This document shows positions 7,645-15,949 of a stretch of 19,077 bases of DNA, piece after piece. The number at the start of each line of letters is the position of its first letter. Position 1 is the stretch's first letter. A program made the position numbers and the translations under genes. The notes beneath the pieces are model-generated. The model saw only the letters and a list, made by a program, of their open reading frames with translations, was not told the DNA's origin and did no database searches. This stretch comes from an uncultured Parabacteroides sp. (GTDB lineage Bacteria > Bacteroidota > Bacteroidia > Bacteroidales > Tannerellaceae), in NCBI GenBank assembly GCA_900547435.1, contig URGO01000049.1:1-19077 (forward strand), written 5' to 3'.

Positions 7645-7675
7645 CAAATGTAGGTAATTATTTTATTACCTGCAA
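7645..7675 (-). promoter_or_regulatory. Promoter with embedded palindromic operator for the DUF4160/DUF2442-HTH unit
   Basis: Read on the minus strand, a -33-like TTGC (7675-7672) is followed by exactly 19 bases and then a perfect -7 box, TACATTTG (7652-7645). The 19-base spacer is almost wholly a palindrome: arms AGGTAAT (7652-7658) and ATTACCT (7665-7671) around a 6-base centre. A repressor bound there would block RNA polymerase, so autorepression by the HTH protein is the simple reading. Confidence 0.65.
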
Positions 7676-7762
7676 GTAAAGTGTAAAAAAAAAACGATAT
7701 CTGAAGTGTCGGTCGTCTGTAGATTTTGAATTTATAAATAAGACGTTCTATTGCGTTAATCT

Positions 7763-7803
7763 GCCGAAATTCGGCGATATTCCATAGATTTTGTTTAATT
7801 TTG
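7763..7803 (+). promoter_or_regulatory. Promoter of the mtaB-porE operon with an upstream palindrome
   Basis: TAATTTTG (7796-7803) matches the TAnnTTTG -7 box 32 bases before the mtaB ATG. GCCGAA-A-TTCGGC (7763-7775) is a perfect 6-bp inverted repeat with a one-base centre. It lies where the -33 element should be and could be an operator. The rest of the 215-base gap (7621-7835) holds the DUF4160 promoter and an A10 run (7685-7694) and shows no further gene. Confidence 0.45.
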
Positions 7804-7835
7804 CACGGATTATTCAATGGGATGGGAAAGAAAAT

Positions 7836-9161
7836 ATGATTGATTCTACGATATTTGAGAATAAAAAAGCGGCCTATTATACGTTGGGCTGCAAACTGAA
7901 CTTTGCGGAAACATCTACCATCGGGAAAATATTGTCCGGCCAGGGAATACGGAAAGTCCGCCCGGGAGAGAAAGCGGATATCTGCGTAATCAACACTTGT
8001 TCCGTCACCGAACTGGCCGATAAGAAATGCCGGCAAGCCATCCGGCGTATCGGCAAGCAGCATCCGGGCGCATTCATCGTGGTTACGGGGTGTTATGCCC
8101 AATTGAAACCGGAGGAAGTCGCCCATATCGAAGGGGTGAATTTGGTTTTAGGTGCGGAACAAAAATTGGATATCCTCCGTTATCTGGAGCAATGGGTGCA
8201 AAGTGAAGGGGCAAATGGCCAATTCTTCACGACCCCATTTAAAGATATCCGCAAATTCATGCCCTCCTGCTCGGCCGACGACCGGACACGCCATTTCCTG
8301 AAGGTACAGGACGGATGCGATTACTTTTGTAGCTATTGCACGATTCCTTTCGCACGGGGAAGAAGCCGGAACGGCTCAATAGCGAGTCTGGTGAAACAAG
8401 CGGAAGAAGTGGCGCGTCAAGGAGGAAAAGAAATTGTTTTGACCGGCGTGAATATAGGTGATTTTGGCAAGACGACCGGCGAGACGTTTATCGACTTGAT
8501 CCGGGCTTTGGATGAGGTGGAAGGGATTGACCGGTATAGAATCTCCTCTATTGAGCCGGATCTGATTACCGATGAGGCTATTGTATTCGTTGCCGGGAGC
8601 AAACGCTTTGTGCCTCATTTCCATATCCCGCTCCAAAGCGGATGCGATGAAGTCCTGAAATTGATGCGCCGGCGTTATGATACCGCTTTGTTTCGGCACA
8701 AAGTAGAGCAAATCAAGGCTATGATGCCGGATGCCTTTATCGGAGTAGATGTCATTGTCGGGACCCGGGGCGAGACGGACGCTTACTTCGAGACAGCGCA
8801 TCGCTTTATTGAGAGCCTGGACATCACCCAGCTTCATGTGTTCAGCTATTCCGAACGTCCGGGTACACAGGCTTTGAAGATCGATTATGTGGTGGATCCG
8901 AAAGTGAAACACGCGCGTAGTCAGGCGTTATTGGATTTGTCTGAACGGAAACTCCGGACTTTTTATGAAGCGCATATCGGTAAAGAGGCGAATGTTTTGT
9001 TCGAGCATACGAAGAAAGACGGTTTGATGCATGGTTTTACGGAGAACTATATTAAGGTGGAGCGACCATACGATGCCTCGCTGGTGAATAAGATTTGTCG
9101 GATCCGATTAGGAGATTGGAATCCGGATCAGACGGCATTGACGGTATCAATCGATAATTGA
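7836..9161 (+). CDS. mtaB: tRNA t6A37 C2-methylthiotransferase MtaB
   Basis: This radical-SAM enzyme adds a methylthio group to N6-threonylcarbamoyladenosine at tRNA position 37, giving ms2t6A, in the cytoplasm. The 441-residue frame has the N-terminal methylthiotransferase domain with auxiliary-cluster cysteines in TLGCKLNFAE (C19), NTCSV (C55) and TGCYAQ (C86). The radical-SAM CxxxCxxC follows in GCDYFCSYC (C161, C165, C168), then a C-terminal TRAM-like region from ~375. TLGCKLN and the overall length favour MtaB over MiaB or RimO. A longer frame opens at TTG 7791, but that codon precedes the predicted -7 box (7796-7803) and so would not be transcribed; ATG 7836 is used. It heads a run of four same-strand genes; the next begins 11 bases on. 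Confidence 0.92.
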   Translation: MIDSTIFENKKAAYYTLGCKLNFAETSTIGKILSGQGIRKVRPGEKADICVINTCSVTELADKKCRQAIRRIGKQHPGAFIVVTGCYAQLKPEEVAHIEGVNLVLGAEQKLDILRYLEQWVQSEGANGQFFTTPFKDIRKFMPSCSADDRTRHFLKVQDGCDYFCSYCTIPFARGRSRNGSIASLVKQAEEVARQGGKEIVLTGVNIGDFGKTTGETFIDLIRALDEVEGIDRYRISSIEPDLITDEAIVFVAGSKRFVPHFHIPLQSGCDEVLKLMRRRYDTALFRHKVEQIKAMMPDAFIGVDVIVGTRGETDAYFETAHRFIESLDITQLHVFSYSERPGTQALKIDYVVDPKVKHARSQALLDLSERKLRTFYEAHIGKEANVLFEHTKKDGLMHGFTENYIKVERPYDASLVNKICRIRLGDWNPDQTALTVSIDN

Positions 9162-9172
9162 ACAGGTGGTTT

Positions 9173-10087
9173 ATGGGAACAAAGATTCAGTATGCGTTGC
9201 TTTATGCGTGGGTGAAGATTCACGCGTTGCTTCCGATGAGAATGCTTTATGTCCTCTCCGACATCTTGTATTTTCTCATTTATAAGGTAATCAAATATCG
9301 CATCAAGGTAGTCCGCCGGAACTTGGCCGCCTCTTTCCCGGAAAAGAGCGAAGCGGAAAGACTTCGTATCGAGAAGGGTTTTTATCATCACTTTGCTGAT
9401 TATATGGTGGAGACCTTGAAGCTGGCGCATATCTCGCTGGAAGAATTACAACAAAGGGCGTACGTGCAGAATCCGGAAGTCGTAGATCGGCTGATGGAAC
9501 AAGGACATCCGTGTTGCATCCTGTTGATGGGGCATTTCGGCAATTGGGAATGGTATTCCGGTTCGACCACCCGTTTTCAAAATGCGAGGATGTATCAGAT
9601 TTACCGTCCGCTAAAGAACAAGGCGGTAGACAATCTTTTTATCTGGTTGCGTACAAAATTCGGTTCCTTTGTCTTGAGCAAATATGAAACGGGCCGGGAG
9701 CTCATCCGGCTGCAACGGAATAAAATACGTTCCGTTGTCATCTTTCTTGCCGACCAAACGCCCAGCCGGCAGAACCTGCATTATTGGACAAATTTCCTGC
9801 ACCAAGATACCGCTATCCTGACCGGAGCCGAGCGGTTGGCACGGAAGCTGGATATTCCGGTTATATTCCTTGATGTACAGATGCTTCGGCGGGGGTATTA
9901 TACGTTGGAACTTCAGCTGATTTCGGATAATCCGAAAGAGACTCCGGAGAATTGGATTACCGAAGAGTATGCCCGTCGTATGGAAAAGAGCATCTTACGG
10001 CATCCGGAAGGGTGGTTATGGACGCATAAACGTTGGAAATATAATAGAACAGACGCAATCACACATCATGGAAAAAAAAATAAATAA
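9173..10087 (+). CDS. Lipid A-type (LpxL/HtrB family) lysophospholipid acyltransferase
   Basis: This enzyme probably transfers an acyl chain to lipid A or a related lysolipid at the inner membrane. From ATG 9173 it has 304 residues. A hydrophobic N-terminal segment (~20-40) fits a membrane anchor. The acyltransferase motif HFGNWE (H121-E126, the family's HX4E/D) is intact, and LADQTP (~190-195) resembles the conserved second block. The frame also opens at TTG 9158 inside the mtaB stop region. The ATG, preceded by a purine-rich AGGTGG, is preferred. The 3' end overlaps the next gene by 20 bases, implying translational coupling. The acceptor (lipid A or ornithine-type lipid) cannot be read from sequence. 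Confidence 0.87.
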   Translation: MGTKIQYALLYAWVKIHALLPMRMLYVLSDILYFLIYKVIKYRIKVVRRNLAASFPEKSEAERLRIEKGFYHHFADYMVETLKLAHISLEELQQRAYVQNPEVVDRLMEQGHPCCILLMGHFGNWEWYSGSTTRFQNARMYQIYRPLKNKAVDNLFIWLRTKFGSFVLSKYETGRELIRLQRNKIRSVVIFLADQTPSRQNLHYWTNFLHQDTAILTGAERLARKLDIPVIFLDVQMLRRGYYTLELQLISDNPKETPENWITEEYARRMEKSILRHPEGWLWTHKRWKYNRTDAITHHGKKNK

Positions 10088-11102
10088 GGTAGCTGTTGTT
10101 ATCCTTAATTGGAACGGTTCAGCTTTGATGGAACGTTTTTTGCCTTCGGTGGTACGTTGTTCGCCGAAGGATGAGGCGGATGTAGTCGTGGCAGACAATG
10201 GTTCGACGGATGATTCATTGGCGATGCTGGCCGAGAAGTTCCCCACGGTCCGGATTATCCGTTTCGACCGGAATTATGGATTTGCGGAAGGATATAACCA
10301 AGCGTTGAAACAGATTGAAAATCCATATTGCGTATTGTTGAATAGTGATGTGGAGGTGACGCCGGGTTGGCTGGATGCTCCTCTTCGTCTGCTGGAAAAT
10401 GATCCGTCTCTTGTGGCGGTCCAGCCTAAAATTATCGCGGAACGTCAACGGGATACTTTCGAGTATGCTGGGGCTTGCGGTGGATTCATGGATAAATATG
10501 GATATCCCTTCTGTCGGGGACGGGTATTTCAAGTCGTAGAAAAAGACAACGGACAATATGATACGGATATAGATATCCTGTGGGCTACTGGGGCTTGTTT
10601 GTTTATCCGGACTGGCATCTACAAAGAAGCCGGAGGATTGGATAGCGGATTTTTTGCCCATCAGGAGGAAATTGATTTGTGCTGGAGGCTGCGGAGTCGT
10701 GGGTATCGACTGGTTTGCACTCCTCAATCAACGGTGTATCATGTTGGAGGTGGAACCTTGAATGTTGAGAGTCCCCGGAAGACATTCCTCAATTTCCGGA
10801 ATAATCTGCTGATGCTTTATAAGAATCTCCCGGAGAAAGAACTAAGACCAGTCATGCGTTTACGCTTTTGGCTGGATTATATAGCCGCAACCAAGTTCCT
10901 TTTGTGCGGACATCCCCGAAATGCTTTAGCAGTTTATCGGGCACGGAAAGAGTTTCATCGGTTATTGCCGGAATACAAACAGAAACGGGAGGAGAATTTG
11001 AGGCTCTCCCGACTTGTTCCTATCCCCGAATTGAAATCCTATAGCTTGTTGACTCAGTTCTATTTGAAAGGGAAGAAACATTATGATGAATTGCCGCAAT
11101 AA
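10068..11102 (+). CDS. Family 2 glycosyltransferase (rhamnosyltransferase-like)
   Basis: This inverting GT-A enzyme uses nucleotide-sugars, probably to build LPS, O-antigen or another surface glycan on the cytoplasmic face of the inner membrane. From ATG 10068 it has 344 residues. VVILNWNG (~10-17) and DNGSTDDS (43-50) bind the nucleotide. NSDVEV (92-97) supplies the metal-binding Asp. HQEEIDLCWRLRSRGY (198-213) contains the catalytic-base-like ED pair, followed by YHVGGGT (224-230). The set resembles WbbL/dTDP-rhamnosyl transferases; the sugar is unknown. The frame stays open upstream to 9969, inside the acyltransferase gene. ATG 10068 starts exactly at the conserved N-terminus. The start is followed by nine A residues (10072-10080). 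The next gene follows after 27 bases. Confidence 0.88.
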   Translation: MEKKINKVAVVILNWNGSALMERFLPSVVRCSPKDEADVVVADNGSTDDSLAMLAEKFPTVRIIRFDRNYGFAEGYNQALKQIENPYCVLLNSDVEVTPGWLDAPLRLLENDPSLVAVQPKIIAERQRDTFEYAGACGGFMDKYGYPFCRGRVFQVVEKDNGQYDTDIDILWATGACLFIRTGIYKEAGGLDSGFFAHQEEIDLCWRLRSRGYRLVCTPQSTVYHVGGGTLNVESPRKTFLNFRNNLLMLYKNLPEKELRPVMRLRFWLDYIAATKFLLCGHPRNALAVYRARKEFHRLLPEYKQKREENLRLSRLVPIPELKSYSLLTQFYLKGKKHYDELPQ

Positions 11103-11129
11103 GTAGGCGGTTTATCCGTTAGTTAGAGT

Positions 11130-13121
11130 ATGAACAGGAATTTTCTTACATATATATTATATGGTATAATGGCTTGTCTGGTCCTTCCGGGCTTTGTCTC
11201 GTGCAAATCAGTCAAGTTGAGCGACGCGGAAGAAAAGCAGCGTATCGGCGAATATTACGAGGCGGCTGCCATGTACCGGAAACTTTATACAAAGACTCCT
11301 CCGAAGAAAAGGGATTTGCGCGGTTATATTGCGTTCCGGATGGCTGAATGCAACCGGATGATCAATAGTACGGATAGAGCTATCAGCGCTTATATGAATG
11401 CGCTCCGTTATGAATATCCTGATTCGATTATTCATTTGCGCCTTGGACAAATGCAGCAACGTAAAGGCCGGTATGGTGATGCGATCAAGCAATATGATAC
11501 TTATCTGACATATAATCCGGGAAGCCAATTGGCATTCAATGGCATTGAAGGAAGTCAGCAGGCACCGGAATGGCGGAAGAATCCGACTCGATATGAGGTT
11601 CGTCGAATGGATAAGTTCAATTCCCGGCGTGGGGAGTTCAGTCCGATGCTGACGGGCGAGAATTATGACCAGCTCTATTTTTCTTCTTCCCGGACAAAAG
11701 ATAAGGAGGCGCAACTCAATGCTATCACCGGCCAGTATAATAACAATTTTTTTCTTGTCAAACAGGATGAAAAAGGAAATTGGTTGGCTCCCGAAGAGCT
11801 GGAAGATGAGGTAAACACCGAATTTGACGAAGGGACGCCTTCTTTCTCAGCCGATGGAAATACGATGTATTATACCTATTGTTCGCAAGATGAGACGAGC
11901 AATCGGACGGCCGAGATTTATATCTCTAACCGGAGTAGTGCTAAATGGGGAAAAGGCACACGCGCTAACATTGTGAAGGATTCGATTACCCCATTGGGGC
12001 ATCCGGCCATTTCGCCAGACGGAAAATATCTCTATTATGTTTCGGATGTCGTAGGCGGATTTGGAGGGAAGGATTTGTATCGTTCCCGGGTTATATCGGA
12101 GTCGGACTTCGGGCCGATGGAGAATTTGGGTCCAGAAATCAATACGACCGGAGACGAGATGTTTCCATACGTGCGCGATTCGGTAACCATTTATTTTGCC
12201 TCTAATGGGCATCCCGGAATGGGCGGACTGGATTTGTTTAAGGCCACGCAGGATAGTACGGGGTATTGGCATGTGGAGAATCTGGGATATCCTATAAATT
12301 CCTCCAGTGATGATTTCGGTATTACTTTCGAAGGAAAGAAGGAAAAGGGATTTTTCAGTTCTAACCGGAATGATGCGCGTGGCTTCGACCATCTGTATTC
12401 CTTCGAGAAGCCTACGATTACGGTTCATATCGAAGGTATTGTCAATGATGTGGATGAATATCCGATTGAAAATGCTACTGTCCGGATTGTCGGAAAAGAT
12501 GGTTTGAACGCTAAAGTGCAGACCAAAAAAGACGGGACGTATGCTGTTGAGCTGGAACGTGATATCCGCTATGTCATGATGGCAAGTGCCCGCGGGTTCT
12601 TGAACCAGAACTATGAGTTGCATACCAGCCCGGAAGAGAAAAGCGAAACATATATTGTGGATTTTTTCCTTTCCCCAATCAGCAAACCGGTCGTTATCGA
12701 AAATATATTCTATGATTTCGATAAAGCATCGCTTCGCCCCGAATCGAAAAAGGCTTTGGATGAAATGATAAAGATGCTGAATGATAATCCGAATGTCACG
12801 ATAGAATTGGGCTCGCATACCGATCGCAAGGGAACTGACCAATACAACGAAAGGTTGGCGCAACGCCGTGCCCAGTCGGTGGTCGATTATCTGATAGCCG
12901 GAGGAATTGCCCCAGACCGTCTCGAAGCCAAAGGGTATGGCGAGAGTGTCCCCAAGACTATCAATAAGAAGATGGCCAAGCAATTTGACTTCTTGAAAGA
13001 GGGCGATGTGTTGACTGAGGAATTTATCTTGAAGCTGACTCCGGAGCAACAGGAAATAGCTGACCAAATTAACCGCCGTACCGAGTTCAAGGTGTTGCGT
13101 ACCAATTATAATCTGTTCTGA
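11130..13121 (+). CDS. porE: PorE-like OmpA-family lipoprotein (type IX secretion component)
   Basis: This 663-residue outer-membrane lipoprotein is probably the PorE part of the type IX secretion system, which anchors the secretion machinery to peptidoglycan. The order of parts matches Porphyromonas PorE (PG1058): signal peptide with lipobox FVSC (Cys25); TPR-like helices at ~33-135; a PD40/WD40-like propeller at ~165-425 with repeated FSADGNTMYYT and ISPDGKYLYYVS; a carboxypeptidase-regulatory-like domain at ~432-515; and an OmpA C-terminal domain from ~525. The last includes GSHTDRKGTDQYNERLAQRR, where D565 and R579 are the expected diaminopimelate-binding residues. It ends the mtaB-acyltransferase-GT2 cluster. 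Other OmpA/TPR lipoproteins share parts of this plan, so the family is certain and the PorE assignment is probable. Confidence 0.78.
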   Translation: MNRNFLTYILYGIMACLVLPGFVSCKSVKLSDAEEKQRIGEYYEAAAMYRKLYTKTPPKKRDLRGYIAFRMAECNRMINSTDRAISAYMNALRYEYPDSIIHLRLGQMQQRKGRYGDAIKQYDTYLTYNPGSQLAFNGIEGSQQAPEWRKNPTRYEVRRMDKFNSRRGEFSPMLTGENYDQLYFSSSRTKDKEAQLNAITGQYNNNFFLVKQDEKGNWLAPEELEDEVNTEFDEGTPSFSADGNTMYYTYCSQDETSNRTAEIYISNRSSAKWGKGTRANIVKDSITPLGHPAISPDGKYLYYVSDVVGGFGGKDLYRSRVISESDFGPMENLGPEINTTGDEMFPYVRDSVTIYFASNGHPGMGGLDLFKATQDSTGYWHVENLGYPINSSSDDFGITFEGKKEKGFFSSNRNDARGFDHLYSFEKPTITVHIEGIVNDVDEYPIENATVRIVGKDGLNAKVQTKKDGTYAVELERDIRYVMMASARGFLNQNYELHTSPEEKSETYIVDFFLSPISKPVVIENIFYDFDKASLRPESKKALDEMIKMLNDNPNVTIELGSHTDRKGTDQYNERLAQRRAQSVVDYLIAGGIAPDRLEAKGYGESVPKTINKKMAKQFDFLKEGDVLTEEFILKLTPEQQEIADQINRRTEFKVLRTNYNLF

Positions 13122-13201
13122 TTTCCGGATATTTTTGCCGGCACACGCTCTCTTTTGGAAATAAATAGTTAGCAAAAGTTTTCTTTTAGTTTTTAATTTG
13201 T

Positions 13202-13209
13202 TACATTTG
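13202..13209 (+). promoter_or_regulatory. Promoter of the his gene cluster
   Basis: TACATTTG is a perfect -7 box, 29 bases before hisH. TTTT at 13179-13182 sits 19 bases upstream as a near-match to the TTTG -33 element. The 117-base gap holds no clear terminator or attenuator for histidine control. Confidence 0.65.
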
Positions 13210-13238
13210 CAACGCAATATTTGTGAATATGTAAAATT

Positions 13239-13829
13239 ATGGATGTAGCAATCATTAAATATAATGCCGGGAATATCCGGTCGGTCGATTATGCGTTGCG
13301 CCGATTGGGGGTCGAACCGCTGATAACGGCCGACAAAGAGCTTTTGTCGAAGGCGGATAAGGTGATTTTTCCTGGAGTAGGAGAGGCTTTTACGACGATG
13401 GAATACCTGAAAGCTGAGCGGATGACCGATTTTATCCGTGAGTTGAAGCAACCGGTGTTGGGGATTTGCTTGGGTATGCAATTGATGTGTCGCCATTCGG
13501 AAGAAGGGAATGCAGATTGTCTCGGCATTTTTGATGCGGAGGTGAAGCGTTTTGTCCCGGATAAACATGAGGATAAGGTCCCGCACATGGGGTGGAATAG
13601 CATCACGCAGACACGAAGCTCTCTTTTTCAGGGCGATTTGGAAAATCATTTTGTTTATTTTGTCCATAGTTATTATGTGCCAGTCAGCGAATATACCGCG
13701 GCTGTAACGAATTATATTCACCCATTCAGCGCTGCATTGCATAAAGATAACTTTTATGCCACGCAATTCCATCCGGAAAAAAGCGGGGAGGTAGGCGAGC
13801 GGATATTGAAGAATTTCCTTGCTCTTTAG
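13239..13829 (+). CDS. hisH: Imidazole glycerol phosphate synthase, glutaminase subunit HisH
   Basis: HisH hydrolyses glutamine and passes ammonia to HisF, which makes imidazole glycerol phosphate and AICAR in histidine synthesis. The 196-residue class I glutamine amidotransferase shows the start motif YNAGNIRSV, the oxyanion region PGVGEA, the nucleophile in GICLGMQ (C77), and the His-Glu dyad in QFHPEKSG (H178, E180). The length is typical. It begins a same-strand cluster with hisA, hisF and hisIE after its own promoter. hisG, hisD, hisB and hisC are not in the window and must lie elsewhere. Confidence 0.96.
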   Translation: MDVAIIKYNAGNIRSVDYALRRLGVEPLITADKELLSKADKVIFPGVGEAFTTMEYLKAERMTDFIRELKQPVLGICLGMQLMCRHSEEGNADCLGIFDAEVKRFVPDKHEDKVPHMGWNSITQTRSSLFQGDLENHFVYFVHSYYVPVSEYTAAVTNYIHPFSAALHKDNFYATQFHPEKSGEVGERILKNFLAL

Positions 13830-13866
13830 AGCCTGTTTGAATTAAAAAACTTACAAACTTAAAAAT

Positions 13867-14595
13867 ATGGAACTGATTCCGGCAATTGATTTGATAGAAG
13901 GTAAGTGCGTGCGGTTGACGCAAGGCGATTATTCCACGCGGAAGGTGTATAATGAAGATCCGCTGGAGGTTGCTTTGCAATTTGAAAGTGTAGGCATCGA
14001 GCGTTTGCATGTGGTAGATTTGGACGGTGCGAAGGCCGGGCATATTGTTAATTATAACGTGTTGGAACGGCTGGCTTCACGTACACGCTTGATAATTGAT
14101 TTTGGTGGCGGATTGAAGTCGGACGAAGATTTGCGGATAGCCTTTGATTGTGGCGCGCAAATGATAACCGGTGGGAGCATTGCCGTGAAAAATCCGGAGC
14201 GTTTTCTTACCTGGCTGGAGAAATACGGAGGCGAACGAGTCATTCTTGGCGCGGATGCCAAAGATAAGAAGATAGCGGTAAGTGGCTGGGAAGAGGGTAC
14301 AGATCTGGATTTGATTCCGTTTGTGAAAGACTATCGGGAAAAAGGCGTTCAGAAGATTATTTGTACGGATATCGGTCGTGATGGGATGTTACAAGGTCCG
14401 GCTATCGACTTGTATAAGGAGATAAAGGAAGAGGTTGAAGGACTTTATGTGATAGCCAGCGGCGGAGTAAGTTCAATGGCTGATATAGAACGCTTGGACG
14501 AGGCGGGAATTCCTGCGGTTATCTTTGGAAAAGCGATTTACGAAGGGCGTATTCGGATGAGCGAGATAGAAAAATATGTTTTGAAGATATGTTAG
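13867..14595 (+). CDS. hisA: ProFAR isomerase HisA
   Basis: HisA (EC 5.3.1.16) isomerises the ProFAR aminoaldose to the PRFAR ketose, the substrate of HisHF. The 242-residue (beta/alpha)8 protein starts MELIPAIDLIEGKCVRL, with the catalytic Asp8. The second catalytic Asp lies in LGADAKD (D130). Phosphate-binding glycines appear in DFGGGLKS and ASGGVSS, and TDIGRDGML is the HisA-specific signature. The gap from hisH is 37 bases. The gene overlaps hisF by 7 bases, which suggests coupled translation of the two related barrels. Confidence 0.96.
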   Translation: MELIPAIDLIEGKCVRLTQGDYSTRKVYNEDPLEVALQFESVGIERLHVVDLDGAKAGHIVNYNVLERLASRTRLIIDFGGGLKSDEDLRIAFDCGAQMITGGSIAVKNPERFLTWLEKYGGERVILGADAKDKKIAVSGWEEGTDLDLIPFVKDYREKGVQKIICTDIGRDGMLQGPAIDLYKEIKEEVEGLYVIASGGVSSMADIERLDEAGIPAVIFGKAIYEGRIRMSEIEKYVLKIC

Positions 14596-15344
14596 CAAAG
14601 AGAATAATTCCTTGTTTGGATATAAAAGACGGAAAGACGGTAAAAGGGGTAAACTTTGTGAATTTCCGTGATGCAGGCGATCCGGTCGAGCTGGGCGCGG
14701 CATATAGCCGTGCTGGTGCGGACGAGCTGGTTTATCTGGATATAACTGCTTCTCATGAAGGTAGAAAGACTTTTACGGAGTTGGTTCGGAAAATAGCTGA
14801 GAACATCAATATACCTTTTACGGTAGGTGGTGGAATCCATGAATTGCAGGATGTTGAACGTTTGTTGAATGCCGGGGCGGATAAAGTATCGGTCAATTCG
14901 GCGGCATTGCGTAATCCGAAACTGATTGGAGAGATTGCGCGTAACTTCGGAAGCCAGGTATGTGTGGTGGCGATTGATGCCAATCAGGAGGGGAATGACT
15001 GGATTTGCTATCTGAACGGAGGGAGGATTCCTACCGACAAACGCTTGTTTGACTGGGCAAAGGAAGCCGAATCGGAGGGTGCAGGCGAAATCCTTTTTAC
15101 CAGTATGACGCATGATGGCGTGAAAGAGGGGTATGCGAACGAAGCATTGGCGCGTTTGGCCGATGAGTTGCATATTCCGGTAATCGCTTCGGGGGGAGCC
15201 GGGAAGAAGGAACATTTCCGTGATGCCTTTGCCTGGGGAAAGGCTGATGCGGCATTGGCCGCAAGTGTATTTCATTTCGGAGAGATTAAAATTGAAGAAT
15301 TAAAGCTATATTTGCAGCACGAAGGAATAAATGTTAGGTTATAA
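14589..15344 (+). CDS. hisF: Imidazole glycerol phosphate synthase, cyclase subunit HisF
   Basis: HisF closes the imidazole ring from PRFAR using ammonia channelled from HisH. The 251-residue barrel starts MLAKRIIPCLDIKDGKTVKG with catalytic Asp11. The partner Asp is in VVAIDANQEG (D130), and the phosphate loops are in TVGGGIHE and IASGGAGKKEHF. Length and all key residues are normal. It overlaps the hisA stop by 7 bases, and hisIE begins 11 bases later. Confidence 0.97.
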   Translation: MLAKRIIPCLDIKDGKTVKGVNFVNFRDAGDPVELGAAYSRAGADELVYLDITASHEGRKTFTELVRKIAENINIPFTVGGGIHELQDVERLLNAGADKVSVNSAALRNPKLIGEIARNFGSQVCVVAIDANQEGNDWICYLNGGRIPTDKRLFDWAKEAESEGAGEILFTSMTHDGVKEGYANEALARLADELHIPVIASGGAGKKEHFRDAFAWGKADAALAASVFHFGEIKIEELKLYLQHEGINVRL

Positions 15345-15355
15345 ACGATTATACA

Positions 15356-15949
15356 ATGAAATTGGATTTTGATAAGATGGGCGGTTTGCTTCCCGCCGTT
15401 ATACAGGACAATATGACGAACAAGGTCCTGATGTTGGGATTTATGAATGAAGAAGCATATCAGAAGACGTTGGAAACCAATAAGGTAGTTTTCTTTAGCC
15501 GGACAAAGAACCGTCTTTGCATGAAGGGGGAGACAAGCGGAAATACGTTGCAGGTCGTTTCTATTACCCCGGATTGCGATTGCGATACGATATTGATAAA
15601 GGTTAATCCGGCCGGCCCCGTTTGTCATACAGGTTCAGGAACTTGTTTTGGCGAAAAGATTGAAGAGGATGTCATGTTTTTCAAATATCTGCAGAACTTT
15701 ATCGAACGTCGGCGCATGGAAATGCCTGAAGGGTCATATACGACCTCTTTGTTCCAAAAGGGCATTAATAGAATGGCGCAGAAGGTAGGCGAGGAAGCGG
15801 TTGAAACCGTGATAGAGGCTACCAACGGTACGGAAGATCGCTTGGTCTATGAGGCTGCCGACCTGATGTACCACCTGATTGTTCTGCTGACAAGCAAAGG
15901 TTTGCGGATTGAGGATTTGGCAAGAGAACTAAAGAAACGGCATAAATAA
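15356..15949 (+). CDS. hisIE: Bifunctional phosphoribosyl-AMP cyclohydrolase / phosphoribosyl-ATP pyrophosphatase HisIE
   Basis: This fusion carries out steps two and three of histidine synthesis: HisE removes pyrophosphate from PR-ATP and HisI opens the adenine ring. The N-terminal HisI domain (1-~105) has FFSRTKNRL and the zinc ligands in TPDCDCD (C74, C76) and GPVCHTGSGTCF (C90, C97). The C-terminal HisE domain (~115-197) has SYTTSLFQKG, QKVGEEAVETVIEA and EAADLMYHL. The 197-residue length is usual for the fused form. Its stop abuts the next start codon with no spacing. Confidence 0.96.
   Translation: MKLDFDKMGGLLPAVIQDNMTNKVLMLGFMNEEAYQKTLETNKVVFFSRTKNRLCMKGETSGNTLQVVSITPDCDCDTILIKVNPAGPVCHTGSGTCFGEKIEEDVMFFKYLQNFIERRRMEMPEGSYTTSLFQKGINRMAQKVGEEAVETVIEATNGTEDRLVYEAADLMYHLIVLLTSKGLRIEDLARELKKRHK

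Noticed and set aside
7791..7835. TTG-started extension of mtaB
   Set aside because: The TTG precedes the predicted -7 box, and the extra 15 residues are not part of the methylthiotransferase domain.
9969..10067. Upstream extension of the glycosyltransferase within the acyltransferase gene
   Set aside because: The conserved GT2 N-terminus begins at ATG 10068; the extension is an out-of-frame reading of the acyltransferase.
11847..13772. A 641-codon ATG-started open frame on the minus strand, antisense to porE and hisH
   Set aside because: It runs opposite two clearly real genes and spans their promoter gap; the translation has no recognisable domain and is rich in Arg/His/Ile, as expected from the complement of Bacteroidales codons.
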